Below, one piece after another: positions 43,958 to 53,316 of a stretch of DNA of 64,000 bases. The position numbers were made by a program, and so were the translations under genes. The notes below the pieces were generated by a model. It made no database searches and had not been told where the DNA came from. It saw only the letters and a program-made list of their open reading frames with translations. This stretch comes from Caballeronia temeraria (lineage in GTDB: Bacteria > Pseudomonadota > Gammaproteobacteria > Burkholderiales > Burkholderiaceae), in contig NZ_FCOI02000023.1 of assembly GCF_001544795.2 (NCBI RefSeq), positions 1 through 64,000 on the forward strand, in the 5' to 3' direction. The first letter of the stretch is position 1; each line of letters begins with the position of its first letter.

Positions 43958-45801
43958 GCCGTCACCGTTTCCGTCGACTGCATGCGCGCGAGATCGTCGG
44001 CGCTGTGATGACACAAGATCTGCGCGCCCGAGGGTAGCGTCTTCTTCGCGGGCGGCGTCACGTTGCACTTGCCGTCGATACGCGCAGCGCAGCGCGAACG
44101 GAAGCTGCACAGCTCGGGCGCATCGCTTTCCGGTCCGAGCACGGGCAACGCGCCGAGCGCCATCGCGCGACGCGAATCCAGCCAGCCGGGATGCAATGCG
44201 GGCACCGAATCGACGAGCAAACCCGTGTACGGGTGATACGGTGGATGCGAAAGCGCATCGCGCTGTCCCGCTTCGACGCACTGGCCCGCATACAGCACGA
44301 TGACTTCATCGCAAATGGCGCGCACCGTCGAGATATCGTGACTGATGAACATGTACGACACATTCAGTTCGCGACGCAGTTCCGCGAGCAGATCGAGAAT
44401 CGCGGCGCCCACGACCGTATCGAGCGCGGACGTCACTTCATCGCAGAGAATGAGTTCAGGCTTCGCCGCCAGCGCACGCGCGAGATTCACGCGCTGCTTC
44501 TGTCCGCCCGACAAACCGCCCGGCTGACGCTTTGCAATCGATGCCGGCAGCTTCACGAGATCGAGCAGTTCAAGCATGCGCTTTTGTGCCGCCGCACCGC
44601 GCAGGCCGTGATAGAAATTCATCGGCCGCGCGAGGATATCGGCGATGGTGCGGCTCGGGTTCAGCGCGGTATCCGCGTTCTGAAACACAATCTGCACACG
44701 ACGATATTGCTCCAGCGTGCGCTCCGACAACTTCGCGGGCAAGGGCTTGCCATCGAGCAGCACGTCGCCGCGCGCACGATCGACCAGACCCGCGATCACG
44801 CGCGCGAGCGTCGTCTTGCCCGAACCCGATTCACCGATCACGCCGAGCGTGGCGCCGCGCTCGATTTTGAGGCTCACGTCATCGAGCACGCGCACGGCGG
44901 GCATGCCGTTCGCATCGACACGTCCATAGCCCGCGCTCAGATTGCGGATTTCGAGCAGCGGCACGTCGCGCGTTTCATCGGGCATCGCGAGCTCGACTTC
45001 GGGACGGCGCCGCGCCGCGAGCAATTGACGCGTGTATTCATCGGCGGGTGCATCGAGCACTTGCGCGGTCGCGCCGTTTTCGCGCACGCGTCCGCCATTC
45101 AATACGACGATGCGATCCGCCATCTGCGCGACCACAGCGAGATCGTGCGACACGTACACGGCCGTCGTTCCGAGTTCGCGCACCACGCCCTTGAATGCGG
45201 CGAGCACTTCGATCTGCGTAGTCACGTCGAGCGCGGTGGTCGGTTCATCGAAAACGACGACAGCGGGATCGGTGATCAACGCCATCGCCGCCATCAGTCG
45301 TTGCAACTGACCGCCCGACACCTGATGCGGATATCGATCGCCGATCGTCTCGGGATTCGGCAACGCCAGCGAGCGAAACAGGCCGATGGCTTTCTCGCGC
45401 GCCACAGCCGGCGTCATGAGCTTGTGCAGCAACGCGGGCTCGGTGACCTGATCCATGATCGTGCGCGCCGGATTGAAGCCCGCCGATGCGCTCTGCGCCA
45501 CATATGCGATCGTGCGTGAACGCAGTGCGCGGCGGCCCTTCGCATCGAGCGACAAGACGTCCGTGTCGCCGATCTTCACCGAGCCGCCCGCGATCGAGCA
45601 ACCGCCGCGCGCATAACCGAGCAGCGCGAGCGCGATGGTCGTCTTGCCCGAGCCCGACTCGCCGATCAGCGCGAGCACTTCGCCCTTCTTCACCGTGAAG
45701 TCGACGCCCTTCACGATCTCGATGACGGGGTCCGGCGCCGCGCCTGCAACGACGCGCAGGCCTTTCACTTCGATCATGTTAGTGCTCGTTGTCGTATTCA
45801 C
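43954..45801 (-). CDS. fused double ABC ATPase (DppD-DppF type)
   Basis: A 615-residue protein with two complete ATPase domains. First: GESGSGKTTIALALLG near 44, VSGGQLQRLMAAMAL, VVVFDEPTTALD. Second: GESGSGKTTLARVIAG near 330, LSGGQKQRVNLARAL, LILCDEVTSALD. A C-terminal oligopeptide/dipeptide segment with Cys residues (ELCSFRSRC and KCNVTPP) resembles the [4Fe-4S]-binding tail of Dpp/Opp ATPases. GTG start at 45801 with GGAGG upstream, overlapping the permease stop as GTGA. Powers the permeases at 45798-47683. Confidence 0.9.
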   Translation of the reverse strand: MNTTTSTNMIEVKGLRVVAGAAPDPVIEIVKGVDFTVKKGEVLALIGESGSGKTTIALALLGYARGGCSIAGGSVKIGDTDVLSLDAKGRRALRSRTIAYVAQSASAGFNPARTIMDQVTEPALLHKLMTPAVAREKAIGLFRSLALPNPETIGDRYPHQVSGGQLQRLMAAMALITDPAVVVFDEPTTALDVTTQIEVLAAFKGVVRELGTTAVYVSHDLAVVAQMADRIVVLNGGRVRENGATAQVLDAPADEYTRQLLAARRRPEVELAMPDETRDVPLLEIRNLSAGYGRVDANGMPAVRVLDDVSLKIERGATLGVIGESGSGKTTLARVIAGLVDRARGDVLLDGKPLPAKLSERTLEQYRRVQIVFQNADTALNPSRTIADILARPMNFYHGLRGAAAQKRMLELLDLVKLPASIAKRQPGGLSGGQKQRVNLARALAAKPELILCDEVTSALDTVVGAAILDLLAELRRELNVSYMFISHDISTVRAICDEVIVLYAGQCVEAGQRDALSHPPYHPYTGLLVDSVPALHPGWLDSRRAMALGALPVLGPESDAPELCSFRSRCAARIDGKCNVTPPAKKTLPSGAQILCHHSADDLARMQSTETVTA

Positions 45802-46730
45802 TGGCCGCCTCCATGCGAACGCGCGCCATGACGACGCAAACTGTCGATGAGCAGATTCACGCCTACCGTCAGCGTCGCGATGGCGACCGCGGGCATCAGG
45901 ACGGCGGGCGCGCCTTCCGCCAGGCCGCCAATGTTCTCGCGCACGAGCGAGCCCCAGTCCGCGTTCGGCGGCTGCACGCCAAGCCCGAGAAAGCTCAGGC
46001 CCGAGAGCAGCAGCACGATGAACACGAAGCGCAGGCCGAAGTCCGCGAGCATCGGATGAATCATGTTGGGCAGCACTTCCACGCGCGCGATATAGAAGAG
46101 CTTCTCGCCGCGCGCTTTCGCCACCTGCACGTATTCGAGCGTCATGATGTTCACCGCGAGCGAACGCGAAATGCGGAACGCACCGGGAATGTACGCGAGC
46201 GCGGCGACCATCATCAGCATCGGGATGGACGAGCCGAATGCGGCGATCACGACGAGCGCGAGAATCTTGCTCGGGATCGAGATGAGCGCATCGAACAGGC
46301 GGCTCAGGACTTCATCGACCCAGCGCCCCGACACGGCGGCGACGAGACCGAAGAACGTGCCGATGACGCTCGCGGCGACCGTCGCTGCGAGCGCGAGACC
46401 GACCGTGTACTGCGTGCCGTAGAGAATGCGGCTCAGCATGTCGCGGCCGAGATAGTCGGTGCCCAGCAGATGCGCCGCGCTGTACGAGCCGAAGATTTCC
46501 GTCGACGTGAATGCGCCGCCTTTATACGGTGCGACCACCGGCCCGATGAACGCAATGGCGAGCCAGAACACGACGATGAAAAGGCCGATCAGCCCAAGCA
46601 CCGAAAAGCGGCTGACGAGCCGGCTCAACAGGCCGCGTCTGACGACCACGGGCGCCTGCTCCTGCGGCGCGTCGGCGGGCGGTTGATCGTATAGCACGGT
46701 CGTGGCGTGAGAAGAGACGTTCCGATTCAT
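45798..46730 (-). CDS. dipeptide-type ABC permease (DppC-like)
   Basis: A 310-residue permease. Cytoplasmic N-terminus of about 40 residues, a first helix, then the family motif HLLGTDYLGRDMLSRILYG near 90, and the EAA loop AKARGEKLFYIARVEVLPN near 215. C-terminal GLGVQPPNADWGSLVREN is the Dpp/Opp periplasmic loop. Overlaps DppB-like stop as ATGA. Confidence 0.9.
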   Translation of the reverse strand: MNRNVSSHATTVLYDQPPADAPQEQAPVVVRRGLLSRLVSRFSVLGLIGLFIVVFWLAIAFIGPVVAPYKGGAFTSTEIFGSYSAAHLLGTDYLGRDMLSRILYGTQYTVGLALAATVAASVIGTFFGLVAAVSGRWVDEVLSRLFDALISIPSKILALVVIAAFGSSIPMLMMVAALAYIPGAFRISRSLAVNIMTLEYVQVAKARGEKLFYIARVEVLPNMIHPMLADFGLRFVFIVLLLSGLSFLGLGVQPPNADWGSLVRENIGGLAEGAPAVLMPAVAIATLTVGVNLLIDSLRRHGARSHGGGQ

Positions 46731-47683
46731 CGTTGACGCAGCCTCGGGTTGGAGACGATCTGAGCCAGATCGGCGATGAGCACGAGCGCGAGATAAGCCG
46801 CGCAGAAGACCATCACGCAGCCCTGCACGAGCGGCATGTCGCGATTGGTGACGGCATCGACCATCAGGCTCGCGAGCCCGGGATAGTTGAAGATCGATTC
46901 GACGATCACCACGCCGCCGAACAGATACGACAGCGACAGCGCGACCGCATTGGCGATCGGCCCGATGGTGTTCGGCAGCACGTGCCGCAACACGACGCGC
47001 ATCGGCGAAGCGCCTTTGAGCAAGGCCATCTCCACATACGATGCATTGAGCTGATCGAGCACGGCGGCGCGCGTCATGCGCGCCATCTGCGCGACGATCA
47101 CGCAGCACAGCGTCATCACCGGCATCGCATACGTGCGCACGAGCGCGCCGAACGACGAGACATCCGACAGATACGACAACGCCGGCAGCCAGCGCAGCTT
47201 CACCGCGAAGATCAGCACGGCGATGGTCGCGACGAGAAACTCGGGCACCGCGACCGTCGACAGCGTGAGCACGTTGAGCGCGCGATCGAGCAGCGAGCCG
47301 CGATACATCGCCGATGCAATGCCGATGAACAACGCGAGCGGCACCGACACGAGCGCGGTCAATCCCGCGAGCACGAGCGAGTTCGGCAGACGCGTGGAGA
47401 TGAGTTCGCTGACCGGCAGATTGTTCGACAACGACGTGCCGAAGTTGCCCGTCACCACGTGCAGCAGCCATTGCAGATAACGCGTGACGGCAGGCTGATC
47501 GAGGCCGAACTGATGCCGCAGCGCCGCCACCTGTTCGGGCGTCGCTGCCTGACCGAGCGCCTGCTGCGCGGCATCGCCCGGCAAGAGACCGGTGATGCCG
47601 AACACGATCATCGACACGATCAGGAGCGTGAGCAGCGCGAGGCCGAGGCGCGCGGCGATGAGTCGTTGCGCATGAGCTTTCAT
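46727..47683 (-). CDS. dipeptide-type ABC permease (DppB-like)
   Basis: A 318-residue permease with about six helices. Standard marks: LPGDAAQQALGQAATPEQVAALR (in two parts) near 35, YLQWLLHVVTGNFGTSL near 70, and EMALLKGASPMRVVLRHVLPN near 210. Partner of the DppC-like protein. Follows the binding-protein gene after 80 bases. Confidence 0.9.
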   Translation of the reverse strand: MKAHAQRLIAARLGLALLTLLIVSMIVFGITGLLPGDAAQQALGQAATPEQVAALRHQFGLDQPAVTRYLQWLLHVVTGNFGTSLSNNLPVSELISTRLPNSLVLAGLTALVSVPLALFIGIASAMYRGSLLDRALNVLTLSTVAVPEFLVATIAVLIFAVKLRWLPALSYLSDVSSFGALVRTYAMPVMTLCCVIVAQMARMTRAAVLDQLNASYVEMALLKGASPMRVVLRHVLPNTIGPIANAVALSLSYLFGGVVIVESIFNYPGLASLMVDAVTNRDMPLVQGCVMVFCAAYLALVLIADLAQIVSNPRLRQR

Positions 47684-47763
47684 CGGATATCGCCTCTCGT
47701 TTGAAGGGTTGACATCGTGCGCCGCGCGGGTGAACGCGACGCACGTCCGCGGCTACATCACGC

Positions 47764-49386
47764 TCAGGCTTCGAGCCACACGTTCTCCGCAAACATCCAG
47801 CCCATCAGACCCGCGAGCGGAATGCCGCTCAGGCCCTTGAGCTTCGTCGTATGCGCATCGAGCGAGCTCTGGAACATCGGAATGCCGATGCCGCCATCCG
47901 AATGCACGAGTTCCTGCATGTCGCCGTAGATCTTCTTGCGCTTCGCATCGTCCGGCTCGCCACGCGCGGCGACCAGCATCTGGTCGAACTGCGGGCTTTT
48001 CCAGTTCGCTTCGTTCCACGGCGCATCGGACTTGAAGAACTGCGTGAAGATCACGTCCGCGCTCGGGCGCGCATTGATGTTGCCGAAGCCGAGCGGATGC
48101 TTCATCCAGTGATTCGACCAGTAGCCGTCGGACGGCACGCGCGTCACTTGCAGATTGATGCCCGCTTGCGGCGCGACCTGCTGCATCAGCACGGCCATTT
48201 CGACGGAACCTTCCGCCGCCGGCGACGCGTACACCTGAATCGGCGTGCTGCCGAGCTTCGCCTTCTGGAAGTGGAACTTCGCCTTGTCCGGATCGAAGCC
48301 GCGTTGCGGCAGACCTGCCATGTAGTACTTGTTGCTCGGATCGATAGGCTGATCGTTACCGATCGCGCCATAGCCGCGGAAGATCGTCTTGCGCATCTGC
48401 TCGCGGTCCATCAGGTACATCATGCCGCGGCGGAAATCCGCATTGCCGGTGATGCCGCCATCGTCGCGCATGATGAGATCGGTGTACTGGCCCGTCTTCG
48501 TTTCCAGCACCGTGAAGCCCGGCGTGCCTTTGATGCGGTCGGTCGAACGCGCGCTCACTGCGTTGATGAGCTGCACGTCGCCCGACATGAGCGCATTCAC
48601 GCGCGCGGGTTCGTCCGCGATGCCGATCAGCTCCACTTCATCCAGATGCGGCATGCCCGGCTTCCAGTACTTCTCGTTGCGCACGCCGACCGTGCGCACG
48701 CCCGGCGCGAATTCCTTCAGCTTGAACGGGCCCGTGCCGACCGCCGTCTTGAAGTCCGTCGTGCCGTCCTTGATGATGAGGAAGTGCGAGTCCGCGAGAA
48801 TCACCGGCAGGTCCGCGTTCGCGCCGGAGAGCGTGATCGTGAGTTCGTTCGGGCCGGTCGCCTTGATGTCCTTGAACTGATCCGCAAGCGTCTTCGCCTT
48901 CGAACCGACCGCCGGGTCTTTATGGCGCATCAGCGAGTAGATGACGTCCTGCGGCGCGAGCGACTTGCCGTCGTGGAATTGCACGCCGCTGCGCAGCTTC
49001 ACGACCCACACGGTCGCGTCTTTCGTCTCGAGCGATTCGGCGAGCGCCATCTTCGCGCCGAGATGATTGTCCAGCTCGGTCAGGCCGCTGTAGAACATGA
49101 ACGCACGCGCGTAGTCCGTGCCGAGCGCGCCCTTGGCGGGATCGAGCGTATCGGCGGCGGAGGACGACTGCGTCGCTACGCGGATGCGCCCGCCCTGCTT
49201 CGGCTTGTCCTGCGCGAAAGCCGCGCCGCTCGCGGTGAGAAGCCCCGCGCCCGTCATCGACATGAGTCCGCCCGCGGCCATCGCGCGAAGGACGTTGCGT
49301 CGCGACGCGCCACGGCGCGTCAGTTCTTCGAGGCGTTTGCCGGCATCGGCGTGAACGAGTGCTTCAGGCGATTTGTCGATGCTCAT
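47764..49386 (-). CDS. Dpp/Opp-type substrate-binding protein with Tat signal (copy 1)
   Basis: A 540-residue periplasmic binding protein of family SBP_bac_5. The N-terminus has a twin-arginine motif SRRNVLRAM at about residue 28, a hydrophobic stretch and an ASGAAFA-Q cleavage site. The mature start GGRIRVATQSSSAADTLDPA is typical. It feeds the permeases encoded immediately downstream. A paralogue with the same Tat-type leader is at 54194-55771 but has no permease of its own. Ligands of this SBP group range from peptides to opines and betaines. Confidence 0.88.
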   Translation of the reverse strand: MSIDKSPEALVHADAGKRLEELTRRGASRRNVLRAMAAGGLMSMTGAGLLTASGAAFAQDKPKQGGRIRVATQSSSAADTLDPAKGALGTDYARAFMFYSGLTELDNHLGAKMALAESLETKDATVWVVKLRSGVQFHDGKSLAPQDVIYSLMRHKDPAVGSKAKTLADQFKDIKATGPNELTITLSGANADLPVILADSHFLIIKDGTTDFKTAVGTGPFKLKEFAPGVRTVGVRNEKYWKPGMPHLDEVELIGIADEPARVNALMSGDVQLINAVSARSTDRIKGTPGFTVLETKTGQYTDLIMRDDGGITGNADFRRGMMYLMDREQMRKTIFRGYGAIGNDQPIDPSNKYYMAGLPQRGFDPDKAKFHFQKAKLGSTPIQVYASPAAEGSVEMAVLMQQVAPQAGINLQVTRVPSDGYWSNHWMKHPLGFGNINARPSADVIFTQFFKSDAPWNEANWKSPQFDQMLVAARGEPDDAKRKKIYGDMQELVHSDGGIGIPMFQSSLDAHTTKLKGLSGIPLAGLMGWMFAENVWLEA

Positions 49387-49466
49387 GAACTTCTCCGCGA
49401 TAGGGGCTGTGGATGTTCGACGGCTTGTTTATTGGTTGAAGGCCGTCTGTTTTTGCTTTCGATACA

Positions 49467-50747
49467 TCAATAGAACACGTCTTTGATCGAGTAATACGCG
49501 CCGACGAGCGGCAGAAACCAGGGCTTGCCCGTATGACCCGGAATCGCGGGCCAGTCGAAATCGCGCCACGGGTTGGCCTCCGCGTTGCCGTTCATCACGT
49601 CGGCCATGATCTGGCCCATGTGTGTCGACATCTGCGTGCCGTGGCCGCTGTAGCCCATCGAGAAATAGATGCCGTCGTGCTGGCCCGCGCGCGGCAGGCG
49701 ATCCGCCGTGATATCGACGAGACCGCCCCAGCAATAGTCGATGCGCGCATCAGCCAGGCTCGGGAAAATCGCTGCGAGATTGGCTTGCAGAATGCGTCCG
49801 CTCTTTGCATCCGATGGACGCTCCGACGCGGTGAAACGCGCGCGTCCGCCGAGCAGCAAGCGTGCATCGGGCGTCACGCGAAAATAGTTGTGCATGAGGC
49901 GGCTCGTCGTGTACGAGCGCCGTTGCGGCAAGAGTTGCTGCAATCGTTCCGCAGGCAGCGGCTCGGTCACGATGATGAACGAGCCGACCGGCGCGAGCCT
50001 GCGCCGATACCACGCGAACGGGCCATGCTTCGACGGTCCCGTTGCGATCAGCACCTGCTTCACGCGCAAGGTGCCCCGCTTCGAATCGATACGATAAGCG
50101 CCGCCTTCCTTCGTGATCGCCGTGACTTCGGCGTGCTCGTAGAGACGCGCGCCTTGTCTCGCCGCCGCGTTCGCGAGGCCAACGGCGAACTTGCCCATAT
50201 GCATCTGTCCGCCATGACGTTGCAAAAGCCCGCCGTAGAAGGCATCGGATTGCACTTCGCTGCGGACCTGCTCGCGATCGAGCAGTTCGATGTCGGGATC
50301 GACTTCACGCCGGATGAGATCGGCGGTCGTCGCGATGTGTTCGAGATGATGCGGCTTCGCGGCGAGCTTGAGCTTGCCCGATGCGAGATAGTCGCAATCG
50401 ATGTTCTCTTCGCGAATCAGACGCTCGACGGTGCTCACCGCCGCCGCATACGCACGATAACAACCTTGCGCGCGCTCGACGCCGAGTTGCGAACGCAGCG
50501 CCGCGTAATCCTGCGCGACGCCCGTGTTGCACTGACCGCCGTTGCGTCCCGACGCGCCGCCGCCCATGCGCCCGGCATCGAGCACGACGACCGATGCGCC
50601 GCGCTTGCCCAACGCGAGCGCCGCCGACAGACCCGTGAACCCGCCGCCGATCACGGCGACGTCGGCCTGACCGTCCGCCGGGCCTTCGCACGTCGAGATC
50701 ATCGCGGGCGCGGTGTCGAGCCAGTAAGAGTCGAGTTTCATCGGCAT
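49467..50747 (-). CDS. FAD-dependent amine oxidase (PuuB-like)
   Basis: A 426-residue DAO-family flavoprotein: VIGGGFTGLSAALALGKRG near 33, GGGASGRNGGQ near 61 and the C-terminal GYSGHGTQMSTHMGQ. Close in type to gamma-glutamylputrescine oxidase and other amine oxidases that release an aldehyde. It is 22 bases after the HAD gene and 80 bases before the binding-protein gene, so it probably acts on the compound imported by the Dpp-type system. Confidence 0.83.
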   Translation of the reverse strand: MPMKLDSYWLDTAPAMISTCEGPADGQADVAVIGGGFTGLSAALALGKRGASVVVLDAGRMGGGASGRNGGQCNTGVAQDYAALRSQLGVERAQGCYRAYAAAVSTVERLIREENIDCDYLASGKLKLAAKPHHLEHIATTADLIRREVDPDIELLDREQVRSEVQSDAFYGGLLQRHGGQMHMGKFAVGLANAAARQGARLYEHAEVTAITKEGGAYRIDSKRGTLRVKQVLIATGPSKHGPFAWYRRRLAPVGSFIIVTEPLPAERLQQLLPQRRSYTTSRLMHNYFRVTPDARLLLGGRARFTASERPSDAKSGRILQANLAAIFPSLADARIDYCWGGLVDITADRLPRAGQHDGIYFSMGYSGHGTQMSTHMGQIMADVMNGNAEANPWRDFDWPAIPGHTGKPWFLPLVGAYYSIKDVFY

Positions 50748-50769
50748 CGCTCGCGTGTAGGGGCTTCGC

Positions 50770-51438
50770 TCACAGACCGAGTTGGCCGGCGAGATCGCCG
50801 ATGGTGTCCACTTCGTAATACTCGTAGTACGGCGTGCCCGGCTCGTGGCCGCGCTTCACGAACGCCTTGTGCTTGATGCCCATGTCGTGTGCGGTCATCA
50901 GGTCGTAGCGCAGGCTCGATGACACATGCAGCACGTCTTCCGGATTGCAGTTCAACTGGTCGAACATGTACTCGAAGCCTTGCATGCGCGGCTTGTACGA
51001 CTGCGCCTGCTGCGCCGTGAACACGCGATGGAACGGCGCGCCGAGCTTGTCGACGTTGCTCTGAATCTGATCGTTCGATGCGTTCGACAGAATCACGAGC
51101 TTGTACTTCTTCGCGAGACGCGAGAGGCCTTCCGGCACGTCCGGATGCGGGCCCCAGGTCGGCACGGCGAGGTAATACTTTTCGGCTTCGGCTTCGTTGA
51201 ATTCGACGTTCATGCGCTCGCATGCGCGGCGCACCGAGTTGACGATCACGTCGCGATAAGGCTTCCACGCGCCGAGCACTTCGTCGCGGCGATAGCCCGC
51301 GAAGAACTTGACGAACTGCTCGAGGTCGTCGCCTTGCAGACGGTCGGCGTACATCTCGCGGGCCATGTCGGCCATGCGGAATTTCGTCAGCGTGCCGTAG
51401 CAGTCGAACGTAATGTACTTCGGCTCGAAATCGATCAT
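50770..51438 (-). CDS. HAD-family hydrolase, haloacid dehalogenase type II group (copy 2)
   Basis: A 222-residue HAD protein. Motif I FDCYGTL with Asp 12, motif II LSNASND, motif III Lys in SYKPRMQGF, motif IV HVSSSLRYDLMTAH. The Asp-x-Tyr-Gly-Thr form is the one of L-2-haloacid dehalogenases. Unlike copy 1, the cap (GAWKPYRDVIV) is longer in aromatic residues; the two proteins are distant paralogues. Sits between ALDH and amine oxidase, as copy 1 sits beside an oxidase in an ALDH operon. Confidence 0.82.
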   Translation of the reverse strand: MIDFEPKYITFDCYGTLTKFRMADMAREMYADRLQGDDLEQFVKFFAGYRRDEVLGAWKPYRDVIVNSVRRACERMNVEFNEAEAEKYYLAVPTWGPHPDVPEGLSRLAKKYKLVILSNASNDQIQSNVDKLGAPFHRVFTAQQAQSYKPRMQGFEYMFDQLNCNPEDVLHVSSSLRYDLMTAHDMGIKHKAFVKRGHEPGTPYYEYYEVDTIGDLAGQLGL

Positions 51439-51611
51439 GGTGTCAGTCCTGTCGTGTGTTGGTTAAACAAAAAACAGCGAAGTGTTGAGAAAATTTAAAC
51501 AAGGCAAAAATGACTCATGGCGTTGAATGCGTGCCTCGCGGCGACATAAGTCATGCGTTTTGATCCTCCGTCACAGCACAAAATGCGGCGCGCTTCGAAC
51601 GATCGTGCGCT

Positions 51612-53090
51612 TCAGACTTCCGTGTCGATGAGCACGCTCTTGAAGCGCAGATTTGCCTCATAAGCCTGCCGCCCGAGATCCTTGCCGATGCCCGAGCGCT
51701 TGTAGCCGCCCGTCGGGATGACGAAATCGCTGGTACGTCCATAGCGATTCACCCATACGGTGCCCGCTTCAATGCGGCGCACCATTCGCAGCGCGCGGCC
51801 GATATCCGCCGTATGCACGCCCGCAGCCAGTCCGTAGTCGGGATGTGCGGCGAGTTCGAGCGCTTCTTCTTCGATATCGAAGGACTGCACGGTGAGCACG
51901 GGATCGAAGATTTCACTGCGCACGGCATCGCTTTCCTGCGTGACATCGCATAGCAGGGTCGGCGCATAGAACGCGCCGGGCGTCGCGGCATCGGCACGCT
52001 TGCCGCCGCATCGCAAGGTCGCGCCGCTCGCGATGCTGCGCTGAACGATTGCATCGATGCGCTGCGCCTGCGTCTCCGAAATGATCGGCGACAAGGTCGT
52101 GCCGGCGGCCCATGTCGCGCCCGCCTTGAGTTCGCTGAATGCCTGTGCGATGCGATCCGTCAGTTCTTCAGCAACGCCGCGTTGCACGAGCAGTCGCGAA
52201 CCCGCGACGCACACCTGTCCCGCGTTCCCCGTGATCGCACCCGCGATGCGACGCGCGACTTCATCGATGCGCGGTGCATCGGCGAATACGATTTGCGGGC
52301 TCTTGCCGCCCAGCTCCAGCGTGACGGGCTTCGTGCCGGTTTCGGCGCACGCGGCCATGATCGCGGCGCCCGTGCGCGTCGATCCGGTGAACGTCACCTT
52401 GCCGATGCGCGGATGACGCACGAGCGCATCGCCGGTCGTGCGGCCATCGCCCTGAACGACATTGAAGATGCCCGGCGGGACGCCCGCTTCGAGCGCGAGC
52501 TCGGCGAGGCGCAACGCGCTGAAAGGCGTCATCTCCGAAGGCTTCAGCACGACCGCGTTGCCCGCCGCGAGCGCGGGCGCGGTCTTCCATACGCCCATCA
52601 CGAGCGGAAAATTCCACGGTGCGATGGCGCCGATCACGCCATACGGTTCAGCGATCGTCATGCCCAGATGCCGATGATCCGTCGCCGCGACATCGCCGCC
52701 GATCTTGTCGGCGAGCTCTGCATAGAAGCGGATGCTCTCGGCGGTGAACGGCACGTCCCAGTTATAGGCATCGCGCACGGGACGCGTCGAGCCGATGGCT
52801 TCGAGCGGCGCGAGATTAGCGGCATCGGCGGCGACGAGATCGGCGAACTTGCGCAGCACGCGTGCGCGCTCGCGTGGCGCACGGCGGGCCCAGTCGCTCT
52901 TCTTGAACGCGTTGTACGCGTTCTGCACGGCGTAGTCGATCATCGCGTCATCGGCGACGGGCACCGATGCATACGCGACGCCATCCGACGGACGCGATAC
53001 CTCGATACGCGACGCGCCCGCATCGATCAATTCGCCGCCGATGAAGTGCCCGCTCCTGATGACGATGCTGGCAGGATCGAACCGGTCCAT
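51612..53090 (-). CDS. aldehyde dehydrogenase (aminoaldehyde/betaine-aldehyde type)
   Basis: A 492-residue ALDH with APWNFPLVMGVWKTAPALA, Glu in LELGGKSPQIV and catalytic Cys in GNAGQVCVAGSR. The end (GGYKRSGIGKDLGRQAYEAN) fits aminoaldehyde dehydrogenases. The ATG at 53090 has GAGGAGG upstream; an in-frame extension would add 57 residues without a site. First gene of the long - strand series to 40691; 173 bases separate it from the HAD gene. Confidence 0.86.
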   Translation of the reverse strand: MDRFDPASIVIRSGHFIGGELIDAGASRIEVSRPSDGVAYASVPVADDAMIDYAVQNAYNAFKKSDWARRAPRERARVLRKFADLVAADAANLAPLEAIGSTRPVRDAYNWDVPFTAESIRFYAELADKIGGDVAATDHRHLGMTIAEPYGVIGAIAPWNFPLVMGVWKTAPALAAGNAVVLKPSEMTPFSALRLAELALEAGVPPGIFNVVQGDGRTTGDALVRHPRIGKVTFTGSTRTGAAIMAACAETGTKPVTLELGGKSPQIVFADAPRIDEVARRIAGAITGNAGQVCVAGSRLLVQRGVAEELTDRIAQAFSELKAGATWAAGTTLSPIISETQAQRIDAIVQRSIASGATLRCGGKRADAATPGAFYAPTLLCDVTQESDAVRSEIFDPVLTVQSFDIEEEALELAAHPDYGLAAGVHTADIGRALRMVRRIEAGTVWVNRYGRTSDFVIPTGGYKRSGIGKDLGRQAYEANLRFKSVLIDTEV

Positions 53091-53246
53091 ATGCGTGAGT
53101 CCTCCTCGGGGATGCTGCGTTGACATGGCTCTATCGTAGGACGAGCGCACCGGCATATTTCGCCGACAAAATTGCCGATTCAGCACAGCGCGCGCGTTCT
53201 TGACGCGATAACCTGCGGTTTTGCGTTGCACCACGCGCGACAGGAA

Positions 53247-53283
53247 GATCGTCCTAGCCATGCGCGCTTCGCGGTGTCACAGT
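53247..53283 (+). repeat. upstream element shared with the first GNAT gene (copy 2)
   Basis: GATCGTCCTAGCC at 53247-53259, 14 bases, then GTGTCACAGT at 53274-53283: the same words and spacing as at 22449-22485. It lies 33 bases before the GTG start of the paralogous acetyltransferase, versus 29 in copy 1. Because the DNA here is non-coding, the conservation is unlikely to come from protein sequence. Confidence 0.6.
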
Positions 53284-53316
53284 CACGGTAAATGTCTTCA
53301 AACTGAGGAGGCCGGC

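Noticed and set aside
49419..49447. Inverted repeat GACGGC-N17-GCCGTC between the oxidase and binding-protein genes
   Set aside because: Only 6-bp arms; the T tract follows on the + strand where no gene ends, so it is not a terminator for either neighbour.
51439..51611. A fourth copy of the LysR-type site before the second HAD gene
   Set aside because: GCATGACTTATG and a TTGCCT hexamer occur on the - strand, but the ungapped alignment to copies A and B is near random and no -10 follows at 17 bases.
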